Shown: positions 15,277 to 24,074, counted from the first letter of the stretch. The stretch is 45,027 nt of DNA from an uncultured Bacteroidales bacterium (GCA_946187975.1 CAMHTE010000005.1:1-45027); one strand, 5' to 3'. Numbers and translations: made by a program. Notes: a model not told the origin generated them from the letters alone.

Positions 15277-17910
15277 ATGAGACATTTACTGATGCTGGCC
15301 CTGGTGCTGGCTTTGGGAGGACTGCCCTCGAAGGCAGAAATGCCCGGTCCCGCCGGGAAGGACGGAAAGATAATCGCCGGAAAAGCTCGCTTTACCGTAA
15401 TCACCCCGCAACTCATCCGTATGGAATGGAGCGAGAACGGAGTGTTCGAAGACAGGGCATCGCTCACCTTCATTAACAGGGACCTTCCGGTTCCGGAATT
15501 CAAGGTAACGAAGAGCTCCAGAAAGCTGGTAGTACGTACCTCGGCACTTACCCTCGAGTATAAGATTGCGGACGGTGCCTTTTCGAAAGAAAACCTTAAG
15601 GTAGAATTCCGCACCGCAGGAAAGAAGACCGTATGGTATCCCGGAGCCGACGACAGCGGCAACCTGATGGGCACGGCCCGCACCCTCGACAGGGCGGACG
15701 GACGGGTACTCGGTAGGGACCCTCTGGAAAAAGGCCTGCTTTCCCGCGACGGATGGGCTCTGGTGGATGATTCCAAGGCCTATCTCTTCGACGCAGAAGG
15801 ATGGGTGGCCACCCGGCCCGAAGGGGAACGCCAGGACTGGTACCTCTTCGCATACGGACACGAGTACCGCAAGGCCCTTGCGGACTACAGCCGCGTTGCA
15901 GGGGCAGCACCCCTTCCTCCGAGGTATGTATTCGGCTACTGGTGGAGCCGCTACTGGCAGTACTCCGACAGTGAGCTGCGCGACATAATCGCCCGCCTGC
16001 GTTCGGTCGACATTCCGGTGGACGTGCTCATAATCGACATGGATTGGCACGAGACCTGGGGTCTTTCCAATGGATCCAAAAAGGACGAAGACGGCCATTC
16101 CCTGATAGGCTGGACCGGATACACCTGGCAAAAGGAACTCTTCCCCAACCCCTCCAACATGTTCGAATGGGCGCACAGGGCGGGGCTGCATACCGCGCTG
16201 AACCTGCATCCAGCTTCCGGCATCAACCCAAGGGAAGAGCCTTACGAGCGCTTCTGCGAGGAATACGGCTGGACCGAAAAAGGCAAGTTCGTGCCCTTCC
16301 ACATCGACGAAAAGAAGTGGGCGGACGCATACTACAAAGCCGTGCTCAAGCCCATCGAGGACCAGGGCAACGACTTCTGGTGGCTCGACTGGCAGCAATG
16401 GAAAGAAAGCCTTTACAACCCGGGGCTGAGCAATACCTTCTGGCTCAACCACGTTTTCTTTAAATACGCCGAAGAGAATCACCCGGACGCACGCCCCTTC
16501 CTGTATCACCGCTGGGGAGGACTCGGCAGCCACCGCTATCCTCTGGGATTCTCAGGCGACACCTTCTGCACCTGGGCCAGCCTGGAGTATCAGCCGGAAT
16601 TCACCGCTACTTCGGCCAACGTGAACTACGGCTACTGGGGACACGACCTCGGCGGACACTACTTCCGCGACAACAATGCCGAAGAGACCAACCCAGAGCA
16701 GTACACCCGCTGGCTGCAGTACGGAGTCTTCTCCCCTCTTTATAAAATACATCCCTCCAAGCACCCGAACCTGAAGCGCTATCCATGGCTCTTCCCGGAA
16801 CACCTCTTCCGTATGGTGGATGCCTTCCATCTGCGCTACGCCCTGGTGCCTTATATCTACAATGCTGCACGGCGCAACTACGACACCGGCATAGCCATGT
16901 GCCACCCGCTCTATTACGATTATCCCGAAGCGGCGGAGGCGTACGACAATCCGAGGGAATTCCTCTTCGGCGACGACATCCTTGCAACCTGCGTGGCCGT
17001 ACCGGCAGACAAAACCACGGGTCTTGCGACCATAAAGATGTGGTTCCCCGAGGGCAATGACTGGTTCGACATGGCGTCGGGCGAGATGCATCCGGGAGGA
17101 TCCAAACTGGACCTCGCTTACACTCTGGACGAGAATCCATGGTTCGTTAAGGCAGGGTCCTTGCTACCCATGAACCCCGCTCACGTCCGTTCGCTCGCCT
17201 CACCCAGCGACACACTCGTGCTTACGGCAATCCCCGGGGCAGACGGCAGCCTTCTCTATTATGAAGACGACGGGGTTTCCCGCAATTACGACACGCAGTT
17301 CGCCACCACGATGGTCAGCCAGAAAAGGAGTGCCAACTCAGTGTCTCTCACCATCCAGGCACGCAAGGGCAGTTACGAGGGCATGAAAGCCACCCGTAGC
17401 TATGAACTGCGCTTCCCGGCAACAAGGACTCCCCAGGCGGTCAAGGTGAACGGCAGGGAGATTCCCTACGCCCGCTTCCCCGAGACAGGGCAATGGACCT
17501 ACGACGCCTACACGCTTGCACCGGTAGTTTATCTGAAGGACGTTTCCGTAGCGGAACCGCTCGAAGTGGAATTGATTCTTCCCGAAGGACATGCGGATGC
17601 TGCACTCTACGGCCTGCAGGGCCTCTTCGCCCGCTGTCGGAACCTGTCAGAACCCTACAAGAACGAGCAGGGCCTGAAGGATCGCAAGAAGATGCTTCCC
17701 ACCGAGTACCTGAAGGTGTCGCAGTGCCCCAACTTCATCATGGAAGACCCCCGGGGGATCTTTGGATACATAGAAGCGCTGAAGATCAACCTCGATGCCT
17801 ACGCAGGGTCGCTCGAGGCGGAAACGCTTATTTCGGAAAGCTTTAAAGCCCGTTTGAAGGCGCAGATAATTGACGGTACTTCGTCGGGCTCGTTCCGAAG
17901 TGCTTTCTGA
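15277..17910 (+). CDS. GH31 family glycoside hydrolase (alpha-glucosidase/alpha-xylosidase type)
   Basis: This 877-aa protein has signal peptide MRHLLMLALVLALGGLPSKA and the full GH31 plan: an N-terminal beta-sandwich (about 25-205), a (beta/alpha)8 barrel starting at RYVFGYWWSRYWQYSD, then C-terminal beta domains. IDMDWHETWG marks the substrate-binding strand. WWLDWQQW carries the predicted nucleophile Asp371, and GFSGDTFCTWASL carries the predicted acid/base Asp428. GH31 enzymes are retaining and cleave alpha-linked glucose, xylose or galactose; which one cannot be told here. It is the last gene of the plus-strand cluster. Its final 22 codons and stop lie antisense to the end of the AraC-type regulator gene (68-bp convergent overlap), and about 120 extra C-terminal residues beyond the beta domains have no clear assignment. 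Confidence 0.92.
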   Translation: MRHLLMLALVLALGGLPSKAEMPGPAGKDGKIIAGKARFTVITPQLIRMEWSENGVFEDRASLTFINRDLPVPEFKVTKSSRKLVVRTSALTLEYKIADGAFSKENLKVEFRTAGKKTVWYPGADDSGNLMGTARTLDRADGRVLGRDPLEKGLLSRDGWALVDDSKAYLFDAEGWVATRPEGERQDWYLFAYGHEYRKALADYSRVAGAAPLPPRYVFGYWWSRYWQYSDSELRDIIARLRSVDIPVDVLIIDMDWHETWGLSNGSKKDEDGHSLIGWTGYTWQKELFPNPSNMFEWAHRAGLHTALNLHPASGINPREEPYERFCEEYGWTEKGKFVPFHIDEKKWADAYYKAVLKPIEDQGNDFWWLDWQQWKESLYNPGLSNTFWLNHVFFKYAEENHPDARPFLYHRWGGLGSHRYPLGFSGDTFCTWASLEYQPEFTATSANVNYGYWGHDLGGHYFRDNNAEETNPEQYTRWLQYGVFSPLYKIHPSKHPNLKRYPWLFPEHLFRMVDAFHLRYALVPYIYNAARRNYDTGIAMCHPLYYDYPEAAEAYDNPREFLFGDDILATCVAVPADKTTGLATIKMWFPEGNDWFDMASGEMHPGGSKLDLAYTLDENPWFVKAGSLLPMNPAHVRSLASPSDTLVLTAIPGADGSLLYYEDDGVSRNYDTQFATTMVSQKRSANSVSLTIQARKGSYEGMKATRSYELRFPATRTPQAVKVNGREIPYARFPETGQWTYDAYTLAPVVYLKDVSVAEPLEVELILPEGHADAALYGLQGLFARCRNLSEPYKNEQGLKDRKKMLPTEYLKVSQCPNFIMEDPRGIFGYIEALKINLDAYAGSLEAETLISESFKARLKAQIIDGTSSGSFRSAF

Positions 17911-18703
17911 AGCAGGTCGAGAAGTAGGAGTGGGAACGAAAGCCCACCTTTATACTGATATCGTCTACAGTCAAGGCCGTGTCCTTCAAAAGGGATGCGG
18001 CCTCTTTCATGCGCGCCGCGGTTATATACTCGCCGGGACTCATCCCGCTCATAGCCTTTAGCTTTTTGAACAGGCTCGACGAGCTCATGCACGCCTCCTC
18101 CGCCAGGGAATCGACATCGAGAGCCTCATCGTCCATGCGCTCCCTCATAATGCGCTCCAGGTTGCCCAGAAAATCGGTATCGGCGAGCCTCGAAGGACTT
18201 CCGGAGAGCGATTCCCTTACGAACCCGCGATTTGCCAGCAGCGAACGGATCTGAGCCACAACCTCCTCGATCGGAATGGGCTTAAGGAAGAAGGCTTCCG
18301 CCCCGTGGTCGAAAGCCTCGACACGGGCTTCCTGCGCGGAATTGCGGGAGATTATCATCAGGGGAACGGGGGCGGTGACAGGCGCAGATTTGAGCCTTGA
18401 GCAGAAAGCGTAGGACCCGGCCACACCCGCATCGGTGTCGCAAATTATAATGTCAGGGGTTATTTCTTCCAGGGCCTCCTCCGCCGCAACGATGTCCGAT
18501 GCCGTATAGATGTTATAATCTTTCCCGAGTTGGGAGCAAAAAAGGGTTTCCAGCAGGGTTGAGTCGCTTCCCACCACAAGAATGTTCCCCCCAGCACCCG
18601 GAACCATTACCGTCGGGAAGAGGGAGCGGGCGGCTCCGGGGGCGGCATCCCGCTCAGCCCCACGGTCCGGGCGCCGGCGTAAAACGGAAAACAAACTCCA
18701 CAT
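17843..18703 (-). CDS. Receiver domain-AraC family transcriptional regulator, no kinase
   Basis: This 286-aa protein has a response-regulator receiver domain (about 40-155) and a C-terminal AraC-type double HTH (about 180-280; LAEEACMSSSSLFKKLKAMSG, then DISIKVGFRSHSYFSTCFRKHFG). In the receiver, Asp89 (IIICDTD) fits the phosphoacceptor and Lys141 (FFLKPIP) the conserved lysine. The usual acidic pair after the first strand is replaced (ILVVGSD), so phosphorylation may be impaired. The layout equals the C-terminal part of a Bacteroidota hybrid two-component sensor without its sensor and kinase. It sits between the two plus-strand gene clusters and is the obvious candidate regulator of one or both. 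A -7 box and a 26-bp palindrome lie just upstream. The start could be further downstream, since residues 1-38 are low in conserved features. Confidence 0.85.
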   Translation of the reverse strand: MWSLFSVLRRRPDRGAERDAAPGAARSLFPTVMVPGAGGNILVVGSDSTLLETLFCSQLGKDYNIYTASDIVAAEEALEEITPDIIICDTDAGVAGSYAFCSRLKSAPVTAPVPLMIISRNSAQEARVEAFDHGAEAFFLKPIPIEEVVAQIRSLLANRGFVRESLSGSPSRLADTDFLGNLERIMRERMDDEALDVDSLAEEACMSSSSLFKKLKAMSGMSPGEYITAARMKEAASLLKDTALTVDDISIKVGFRSHSYFSTCFRKHFGTSPTKYRQLSAPSNGL

Positions 18704-18724
18704 GACTTATCACTATCGCGGTCA

Positions 18725-18732
18725 CAAAGATA
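18725..18732 (-). promoter_or_regulatory. -7 box TATCTTTG for the receiver-AraC regulator
   Basis: The minus strand reads TATCTTTG about 21 bases before the ATG at 18703, matching TAnnTTTG. A TTG lies about 23 bases further upstream (near 18756-18758), slightly wider than the usual spacing. Confidence 0.55.
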
Positions 18733-18755
18733 CGGATTATTTAAATATTCCGTAT
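18730..18755. promoter_or_regulatory. 26-bp near-perfect palindrome, candidate operator
   Basis: The arms ATACGGA and TCCGTAT flank an AT-rich centre (TATTTAAATA). All pairs are complementary except one symmetric mismatch (T18737 with T18748). It overlaps the start of the regulator's -7 box and fills the spacer to its -33 region, the place expected for an autoregulatory operator. It may also act on the plus-strand genes that begin 95 bases away. Confidence 0.6.
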
Positions 18756-18798
18756 CAAGTATTACCGAAAATCTAAATATTTAACGGGCAAAAAGGGG

Positions 18799-18806
18799 GA
18801 AATTTG
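18799..18806 (+). promoter_or_regulatory. Weak candidate -7 box GAAATTTG upstream of the large plus-strand operon
   Basis: GAAATTTG differs from TAnnTTTG at one defined position and is preceded by a G run, like the AGGG before the box at 5700. It would give a leader of about 40 bases to the ATG at 18850. A 16-bp inverted repeat (TAATTGC-AA-GCAATTA, 18814-18829) lies in that leader. The 146-bp gap at 18704-18849 holds nothing else that I can support. Confidence 0.3.
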
Positions 18807-18849
18807 TCAAGATTAATTGCAAGCAATTATTTTTAACTATAACCAATCA

Positions 18850-18996
18850 ATGAAAATCGTTTATAAAGCACCCGAATGCAGCGCCCTAGATTTCGTTACC
18901 GAGGGCGTGCTCTGCTTCTCCGGCGACATGTCGATGGGCATCGACAAAATGTCGACACAAGATGTCACTGATTCCGATTACGATTCACTTTACTAA
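18850..18996 (+). CDS. 48-aa cysteine-containing small protein preceding surface lipoproteins
   Basis: The ORF runs from ATG 18850 to TAA 18996 and encodes 48 residues. The N-terminus is MKIVYKAPECSALDFVTEG, followed by VLCFSG and an acidic tail ending SDYDSLY, with cysteines at 10 and 22. There is no signal peptide or membrane segment. Short proteins with a basic start, an Y-x-x-P segment, an acidic middle and a hydrophobic L-C/A-x-S-G are, from memory, common in Bacteroidales just upstream of fimbrillin or surface-protein genes, and their role is unknown. It lies 12 bases before the first large lipoprotein and would be the first gene of the operon. It could be a secreted peptide precursor, a small structural protein or a translational leader. 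Confidence 0.6.
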   Translation: MKIVYKAPECSALDFVTEGVLCFSGDMSMGIDKMSTQDVTDSDYDSLY

Positions 18997-19008
18997 ACAG
19001 CGCAGACC

Positions 19009-21549
19009 ATGAAAAAGTATTATCTCATCATCGCAGCGCTGTTTGCCATCGCAGCAGTGTCCTGCCAGAAAGAAACCGCCGCTCCCGACGAAGACCTCAA
19101 TGGCGGCGAAACAGTCGAACCCGCAACACCCGCTTCCGGAAAGACCATGGTATTTACAGCCTCTCTTCCAGAGGTTGCCGCCAGCAGAACCATGATCGGG
19201 GCTCCCGACGGGTCGGGCGACTACACACCCCTGTGGGAAGACACCGACCAGATTATAGTCAACGGTGTCCTGTCCAGCTCCACTGAAGTCCTTTCCGAAG
19301 GCGCATCGGCCAGGTTTACCGTGGAAGGCGCAGATGACGCCCCCTACTGCGTGCTCGCCCCGGGCAATAAGCTGGGGAACCTGACCTATAACAGGGCCGC
19401 AGGGACCTGCAGGTTCCTGGTCGCCGGAGCACTAGCCCCCCAGCAGCCCAGAACCAACGGGAGCTATCCCACCTACGACCCCCAACAGGCCGTTATTGCT
19501 GCATACGGCACCGACGAGAATCTTACCTTCCACCACCTTTGCGTTTACTACAAGATTACGGTTAACGCGGCCGGCAGCTCGGACGACGAGAATATCCGTT
19601 ACGTCTATATCCGCCAGGGCGACGGAAGCAACCTCGCAGGTTACTGGACCGCTACTTTCACCGGGCCTGACGCCATTTCCATCGAGCCCAGCGGCACCCT
19701 TTCAAGCGTGGTAACTTACGACTGCGGAGACGCAGGTATCGCACAGGGAACGCCCATGATAGTGGCCGTTCCGGCTTACAATTACGACAAAGGCCTGATT
19801 ATTACACTGAAGGACGTCAGCGGGCACTTTGCGTCTTATAAAATAAAGAGCACTTCGGCGCAGTTCGCCGATGCCGGAGGAACCATCCTCAACTTCGAAC
19901 CGGCGTTCTCCCCTGCCGCCGGCACCATTAGCAGCGCCGAAGACTGGGAGGAATTTGCCACAGCAATGAACTCCAGCAACGACTATGACCTCTACCGCTG
20001 GGTTGGCAACGGCACCGTAACGCTTGGCGCCGATATCTCCGCCGACAACCTGACCAGGGTCAACAGCCTTCCTGCAAACTGCACCTTCGACGGACAGGGC
20101 CATACCATTACCCGTACTGCGGCTACCACCAACCTGTTCGTCCATATTTACGGTTCGGTCAGCAACCTCACTCTTGAAGGCAGCCTCAGCGCCACCAGCC
20201 AGACGGCGCCTCTCGCATTCGACCTGAAGAACGGCGGCAGCATTACCAATTGTACAAACAACATGGCCATTTCGTTCGATGGCGCCGCCCACGGCTATGT
20301 GGGAGGTCTTGTTTGCCAGATGGTTGGAGGTTCAATTACAGGCTGCACCAATGCTGGCGCCATCGACGTGGCGGTGGATAATTCCGGGGCCGACCACAAC
20401 ATTGCCGTCGGAGGCATTGTAGCCTATATTCAACCTGACTCCGCAGATGTTACGCTTGAGGACTGCACCAACTCCGGGGCCATTACCGTAACGCCCAAAT
20501 CCGCAACCGACGACACCTATGGGGCAAAAGTGAACGGTGTGGGCGGCATAGTTGGCTGGCTCCGCGGAACCACCTACAAGTTCACTCTGGACAATTGCGA
20601 CAACAGCGCCGCCATTACTATCAGCGCAGATGCGATTAATGCTGCCGCTACATCGGGATTCAAGAAATATGCGTGCTGCCTTGGCGGAATAGTCGGCATA
20701 GGCTCCGATATCAGCACCAGCTACGGAGCTCTCAGCACGCCTAGCGGAACCAACGGGCTCAAAGTCTCGCTCATCGACTGCGACAACAGCGGCCTACTGA
20801 CCAACTGCTATGCCATCAGTTCTAACGGTACAGGCAACAATATGAGAATATTCACCGGAGGCGTCGCAGGTTCCCTAATGGGTAACGAGGCTGACTACAT
20901 AGAACTGGACAATTGCAGGAACACAGGTAACATCCTTACCTACAACCTTACAGGTTCCGGTGCAGCAACCACGCCGGGATTGACCCAGGTGGCCGGAGGT
21001 CTTGTTGGTTATGGCGGCTACCTCGACATCTGCAACGGTTCCTGGGTGGTCTGCACCATAGGCGACCGCAAAAGGGCGGCCTTCTCTTATGCAGGACTGA
21101 TAGGAACAGCGCTCCGTCGATTCAGTGTCGACAACACCACGGTTTTTGTTACCATGAACATGACAAGGCTTGCCAATAACAACTGCAACAGCGGACTTGT
21201 AGCATCGGTAACCGCAAGATTATACCTTAATAGCAAATCCTGGCACACCCTTAGTCCTGCACCGGAATTCGGAGCCGACTATTCATCTATTTCTGTTTCA
21301 AACAGCTCCCTTGGAGGCACGATGGTTTATACAAAATCAGACATTGCCGCTGGTGATTTTGGCAATACCGAAGACAAATCAAGTGCTACATCCAACAGTA
21401 TGCCTCTTAACCTTACCAGACTTATCCGGGGTAATTATATGACAATTGTTGACGAGAAAGAGACTACTACCAATATTACGACTACTCCCGGCACCCTAAC
21501 CCAGAGCAGTAATACCTACATTTCTTCCGATCCCACCCCCGCCCCGTAG
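19009..21549 (+). CDS. Large surface lipoprotein: fimbrillin-like N-terminus plus GLUG-like beta-helix repeats
   Basis: This 846-aa protein has lipobox AAVSC, then QKETAAPDEDLN, an acidic stretch like the Bacteroidota surface-export signal. Residues about 45-300 resemble fimbrillin-like/Mfa-type domains (SRTMIGAPDGSGDYTPLWED, then DQIIVNG). From about 305 the protein changes to SSAEDWEEFATAMN, then TFDGQGHTITRTAATTNLF, the entry of a beta-helix. Repeats of the form GGIVG or GGLVC plus CTNSGAIT or CDNSAAITI follow, typical of GLUG-like adhesin repeats. A surface binding or adhesive role is likely. It is 12 bases after the 48-aa peptide gene, and its close paralogue follows after a terminator-like hairpin. 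Confidence 0.75.
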   Translation: MKKYYLIIAALFAIAAVSCQKETAAPDEDLNGGETVEPATPASGKTMVFTASLPEVAASRTMIGAPDGSGDYTPLWEDTDQIIVNGVLSSSTEVLSEGASARFTVEGADDAPYCVLAPGNKLGNLTYNRAAGTCRFLVAGALAPQQPRTNGSYPTYDPQQAVIAAYGTDENLTFHHLCVYYKITVNAAGSSDDENIRYVYIRQGDGSNLAGYWTATFTGPDAISIEPSGTLSSVVTYDCGDAGIAQGTPMIVAVPAYNYDKGLIITLKDVSGHFASYKIKSTSAQFADAGGTILNFEPAFSPAAGTISSAEDWEEFATAMNSSNDYDLYRWVGNGTVTLGADISADNLTRVNSLPANCTFDGQGHTITRTAATTNLFVHIYGSVSNLTLEGSLSATSQTAPLAFDLKNGGSITNCTNNMAISFDGAAHGYVGGLVCQMVGGSITGCTNAGAIDVAVDNSGADHNIAVGGIVAYIQPDSADVTLEDCTNSGAITVTPKSATDDTYGAKVNGVGGIVGWLRGTTYKFTLDNCDNSAAITISADAINAAATSGFKKYACCLGGIVGIGSDISTSYGALSTPSGTNGLKVSLIDCDNSGLLTNCYAISSNGTGNNMRIFTGGVAGSLMGNEADYIELDNCRNTGNILTYNLTGSGAATTPGLTQVAGGLVGYGGYLDICNGSWVVCTIGDRKRAAFSYAGLIGTALRRFSVDNTTVFVTMNMTRLANNNCNSGLVASVTARLYLNSKSWHTLSPAPEFGADYSSISVSNSSLGGTMVYTKSDIAAGDFGNTEDKSSATSNSMPLNLTRLIRGNYMTIVDEKETTTNITTTPGTLTQSSNTYISSDPTPAP

Positions 21550-21570
21550 CGGACAAGGATAAATCTTTTC

Positions 21571-21607
21571 CGGGCGCCCGGTCCCAAGCGGGCCGGGCGT
21601 CTGTTTT
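21571..21607 (+). terminator. Intrinsic terminator or attenuator between paralogous lipoprotein genes
   Basis: CGCCCGG-T-CCC (21575-21585) pairs with GGG-CCGGGCG (21590-21599), giving 10 GC pairs with one bulged T and an AAGC loop. The flanks add four weaker pairs, and TTTT follows at 21604-21607. It lies 22 bases after the stop of the upstream gene and 33 bases before the next start. Confidence 0.75.
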
Positions 21608-21639
21608 AACATTCAAACAATAACCTTTAAGCCGAACAC

Positions 21640-24063
21640 ATGAAGCTTAACAAAAGTATAACCCTGCTGCTTTCCGCCCTGATGCTTGCATCGTGCGGCG
21701 GAAACATAGTGCAGGAAGCGCTGCCAGGAGGCGATCCCGGAGCGGACGGGCCCGAAGTGGGCCTGCGAGCCGGAATTTCCACAACGCTTACCCGCACATG
21801 GCTCGACAGCGAAGGCGGAGGAACCGCACTGCAGGTGTACTGGTCCGACGGCGACCGCATCAACGTCAACGGCCAGAACTCTGCACCCCTGAGCATTGGC
21901 TCCGGCGACAAAGTGAGCGACGCGGAGTTCCTGCTGCGCAGCGTAACACCTCCTTACAACATCGTTTATCCCGCCGGAATAGTCACCAGCGAAGCATACG
22001 ATCCAGATGGCTGCATCAGCATCAGCATCCCTGCCACCCAGGAATATAAACCAGGCAGCTTCGGCAACGGGGCGGCCGTCCTTTACGGTTGGTCCGACAA
22101 TACCGAGGAGCGAGTGCAGCTGAAGAACCTGTGCGCCGCCGTGAGGGTACAGCTCAAGGGCGACACCTCCGAGGCAATCGACTTCGCGGAGCTCTGTTCC
22201 GCCGGCCCGGCAGTGGCGGGCGGCTTCTCCCTGAAGCCGAAAGACGGCACTTTCAGCGCTGTCGACGGGACCAATACCATCTCCCTTGAACTCGGTGAAG
22301 GAGCAGCCCTCGCAAGCGAAGGCACATGGTTCTATTTTACCATTCCCACAAACAAATACGCCGACGGGCTGGTGTTCACATTCAAGCAGGCTTCCGACCA
22401 CAGGGCCATGATCTGCACCTGGACACCCGCCGACTCGCTCAAGGCCGGTGTGCTCTATTCCTTCAGCGACGTGACCTTCGCTCCCGGCGCAAAGGATATC
22501 GAGACTCCCGACGACTGGAACGAGTTCGCCGCCACCCTCAATAACGGGGGCGACATGCGCAAATGGCTCAGGGACGGCACGGTATATCTTGGTGCGGACA
22601 TCAGCGCCGCCGACCTCGACAAGGTGAACGTTCGCTTCGTCAATAAGTTCGACGGTCAGGGCTATACCATCACCCGCACCGAGGGCAGCGGATCCCTGTT
22701 CAGCAGCATACGCGGAGAGGTCAGCAACCTCAAACTTGCCGGTGCCATATCCAGTACCGGTATAACGGTGGCAGCGCTCGCCGACAGCCTCATAGCCGGA
22801 GGAACCGTGCGTGACTGCGTCAACGGAACCAACATTACAGTCAACGCCGCCACCTACACCCGCGCCGGAGGCTTCTTCGGAATAGTCCGTGGCGGACAGG
22901 CTATCAGCTGCGTCAACAACGGCAACATCACCGGAAGTGTCGACTGCTCGGAAAATGAGGTCGTCAATCTCCAGCTGGGCGGCATAGTCGGACAGGTGGA
23001 CGTGACGGTCGAATCCAGCGAAGACATCCTGCTCAAGGACTGCTCCAATACCGGAGCCATCCTGGCAGACCCGGTATGCAACATAGACGAATCGACCTAC
23101 GGAATAAGGCTCGCGGGCATCGGAGGCATAGCCGGATGGCTGCGCGGCACTCTCCGTTCCTTCACCCTCGACAACTGCGACAATTCCGGCAGCATCACCT
23201 ACAGCGGCGAGCACGTCAAACCCATAACCGGTACTTACCAGAATGCGGTCAGCGTAGGCGGCATCGTCGGCATAGCGGGAGATCTCAATTCTTCTTACGG
23301 CATATACAGTACCAGCATAGGTAACAACGGTCTGGACGTAACCCTGAAAGATTGCGACAATACCGGCATCGTTCATAACTGCGGAATTGTCAATTCCAAA
23401 AGGGAAGCGTCGAACAACAACTGTTACACCGGCGGCATAGCCGGATCGCTTGTAGGTACGCCAAGCAAGTACGCCAGCCTGCAGTCGTGCAGCAACCGCG
23501 GCACCGTACTCACCTACGACCTCTTCGGCCCCGAATCGGCCAAAAACCCCGAGTACTGCCACGTATTGGGCGGACTCATAGGCTACGCAGGATACGTCTC
23601 CATCGACGAATGCCTGGTTAGCTGCACCCTGGGCAACGCCGTACGTGCTTCCACTTCGATGGCCGGATGCATGGGCTTTGCCATGAGACCCTTCTCCATT
23701 ACCAACACCACGGTCTGGCTCGAGTGTCTCTGGATCCGCGTGTCGGCGTTCCACCTCAACAGCGCAGGCCTTGCCGTAGTCAGCATGACCGACAGGTCAA
23801 AAGACATGTCGCCCAAGCCGGACATAAAAGGCTCGGTCGTCAGCGGATGCAAAGTCGGCGGCAAGGTCTACTACATTCAAGTGTCCGAAGGGTCCACTGT
23901 TGACAGCCACAGCGGCATATACACGACGAATTCTCCTGTAACGCTCACGGCAAATACTGCAAGCGCAGTAAACATAGTGAGGGGAGAAGGATACAATACA
24001 GCGAGCGTTATCACTACGGACGTTTCGTTCTCCGGCAACTCCGCAATCTCTGAAGCTCCTTAA
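21640..24063 (+). CDS. Large surface lipoprotein, paralogue of the 19009 gene product
   Basis: This 807-aa protein has signal MKLNKSITLLLSALMLASC. Its layout is the same as the preceding protein: a fimbrillin-like part (TRTWLDSEGGGTALQVYWSDG, then DRINVNG), then TPDDWNEFAATLNNGGDMRKW, the entry motif FDGQGYTITRTEGSGSLF and GLUG-like repeats (GGIVGQVDV, CSNTGAI, AGIGGIAGWLRGTLRSF, CDNSGSI). The two share many positions throughout their length, so they arose by duplication and diverged. A surface adhesin or glycan-binding role is inferred from the fold class and position before SusC/SusD. The terminator-like hairpin upstream suggests lower expression than its paralogue. Confidence 0.75.
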   Translation: MKLNKSITLLLSALMLASCGGNIVQEALPGGDPGADGPEVGLRAGISTTLTRTWLDSEGGGTALQVYWSDGDRINVNGQNSAPLSIGSGDKVSDAEFLLRSVTPPYNIVYPAGIVTSEAYDPDGCISISIPATQEYKPGSFGNGAAVLYGWSDNTEERVQLKNLCAAVRVQLKGDTSEAIDFAELCSAGPAVAGGFSLKPKDGTFSAVDGTNTISLELGEGAALASEGTWFYFTIPTNKYADGLVFTFKQASDHRAMICTWTPADSLKAGVLYSFSDVTFAPGAKDIETPDDWNEFAATLNNGGDMRKWLRDGTVYLGADISAADLDKVNVRFVNKFDGQGYTITRTEGSGSLFSSIRGEVSNLKLAGAISSTGITVAALADSLIAGGTVRDCVNGTNITVNAATYTRAGGFFGIVRGGQAISCVNNGNITGSVDCSENEVVNLQLGGIVGQVDVTVESSEDILLKDCSNTGAILADPVCNIDESTYGIRLAGIGGIAGWLRGTLRSFTLDNCDNSGSITYSGEHVKPITGTYQNAVSVGGIVGIAGDLNSSYGIYSTSIGNNGLDVTLKDCDNTGIVHNCGIVNSKREASNNNCYTGGIAGSLVGTPSKYASLQSCSNRGTVLTYDLFGPESAKNPEYCHVLGGLIGYAGYVSIDECLVSCTLGNAVRASTSMAGCMGFAMRPFSITNTTVWLECLWIRVSAFHLNSAGLAVVSMTDRSKDMSPKPDIKGSVVSGCKVGGKVYYIQVSEGSTVDSHSGIYTTNSPVTLTANTASAVNIVRGEGYNTASVITTDVSFSGNSAISEAP

Positions 24064-24074
24064 TCACATACGAA

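Noticed and set aside
17930..17948. GTGGG/CCCAC hairpin after the GH31 stop, considered as a terminator
   Set aside because: The stem is only 5 bp, has no T run, and lies in conserved AraC codons, so coding constraint explains it.
21613..23754. 713-codon open frame on the minus strand
   Set aside because: It is antisense to the second beta-helix lipoprotein, which has signal peptide and repeats. The antisense translation is low complexity without family features.
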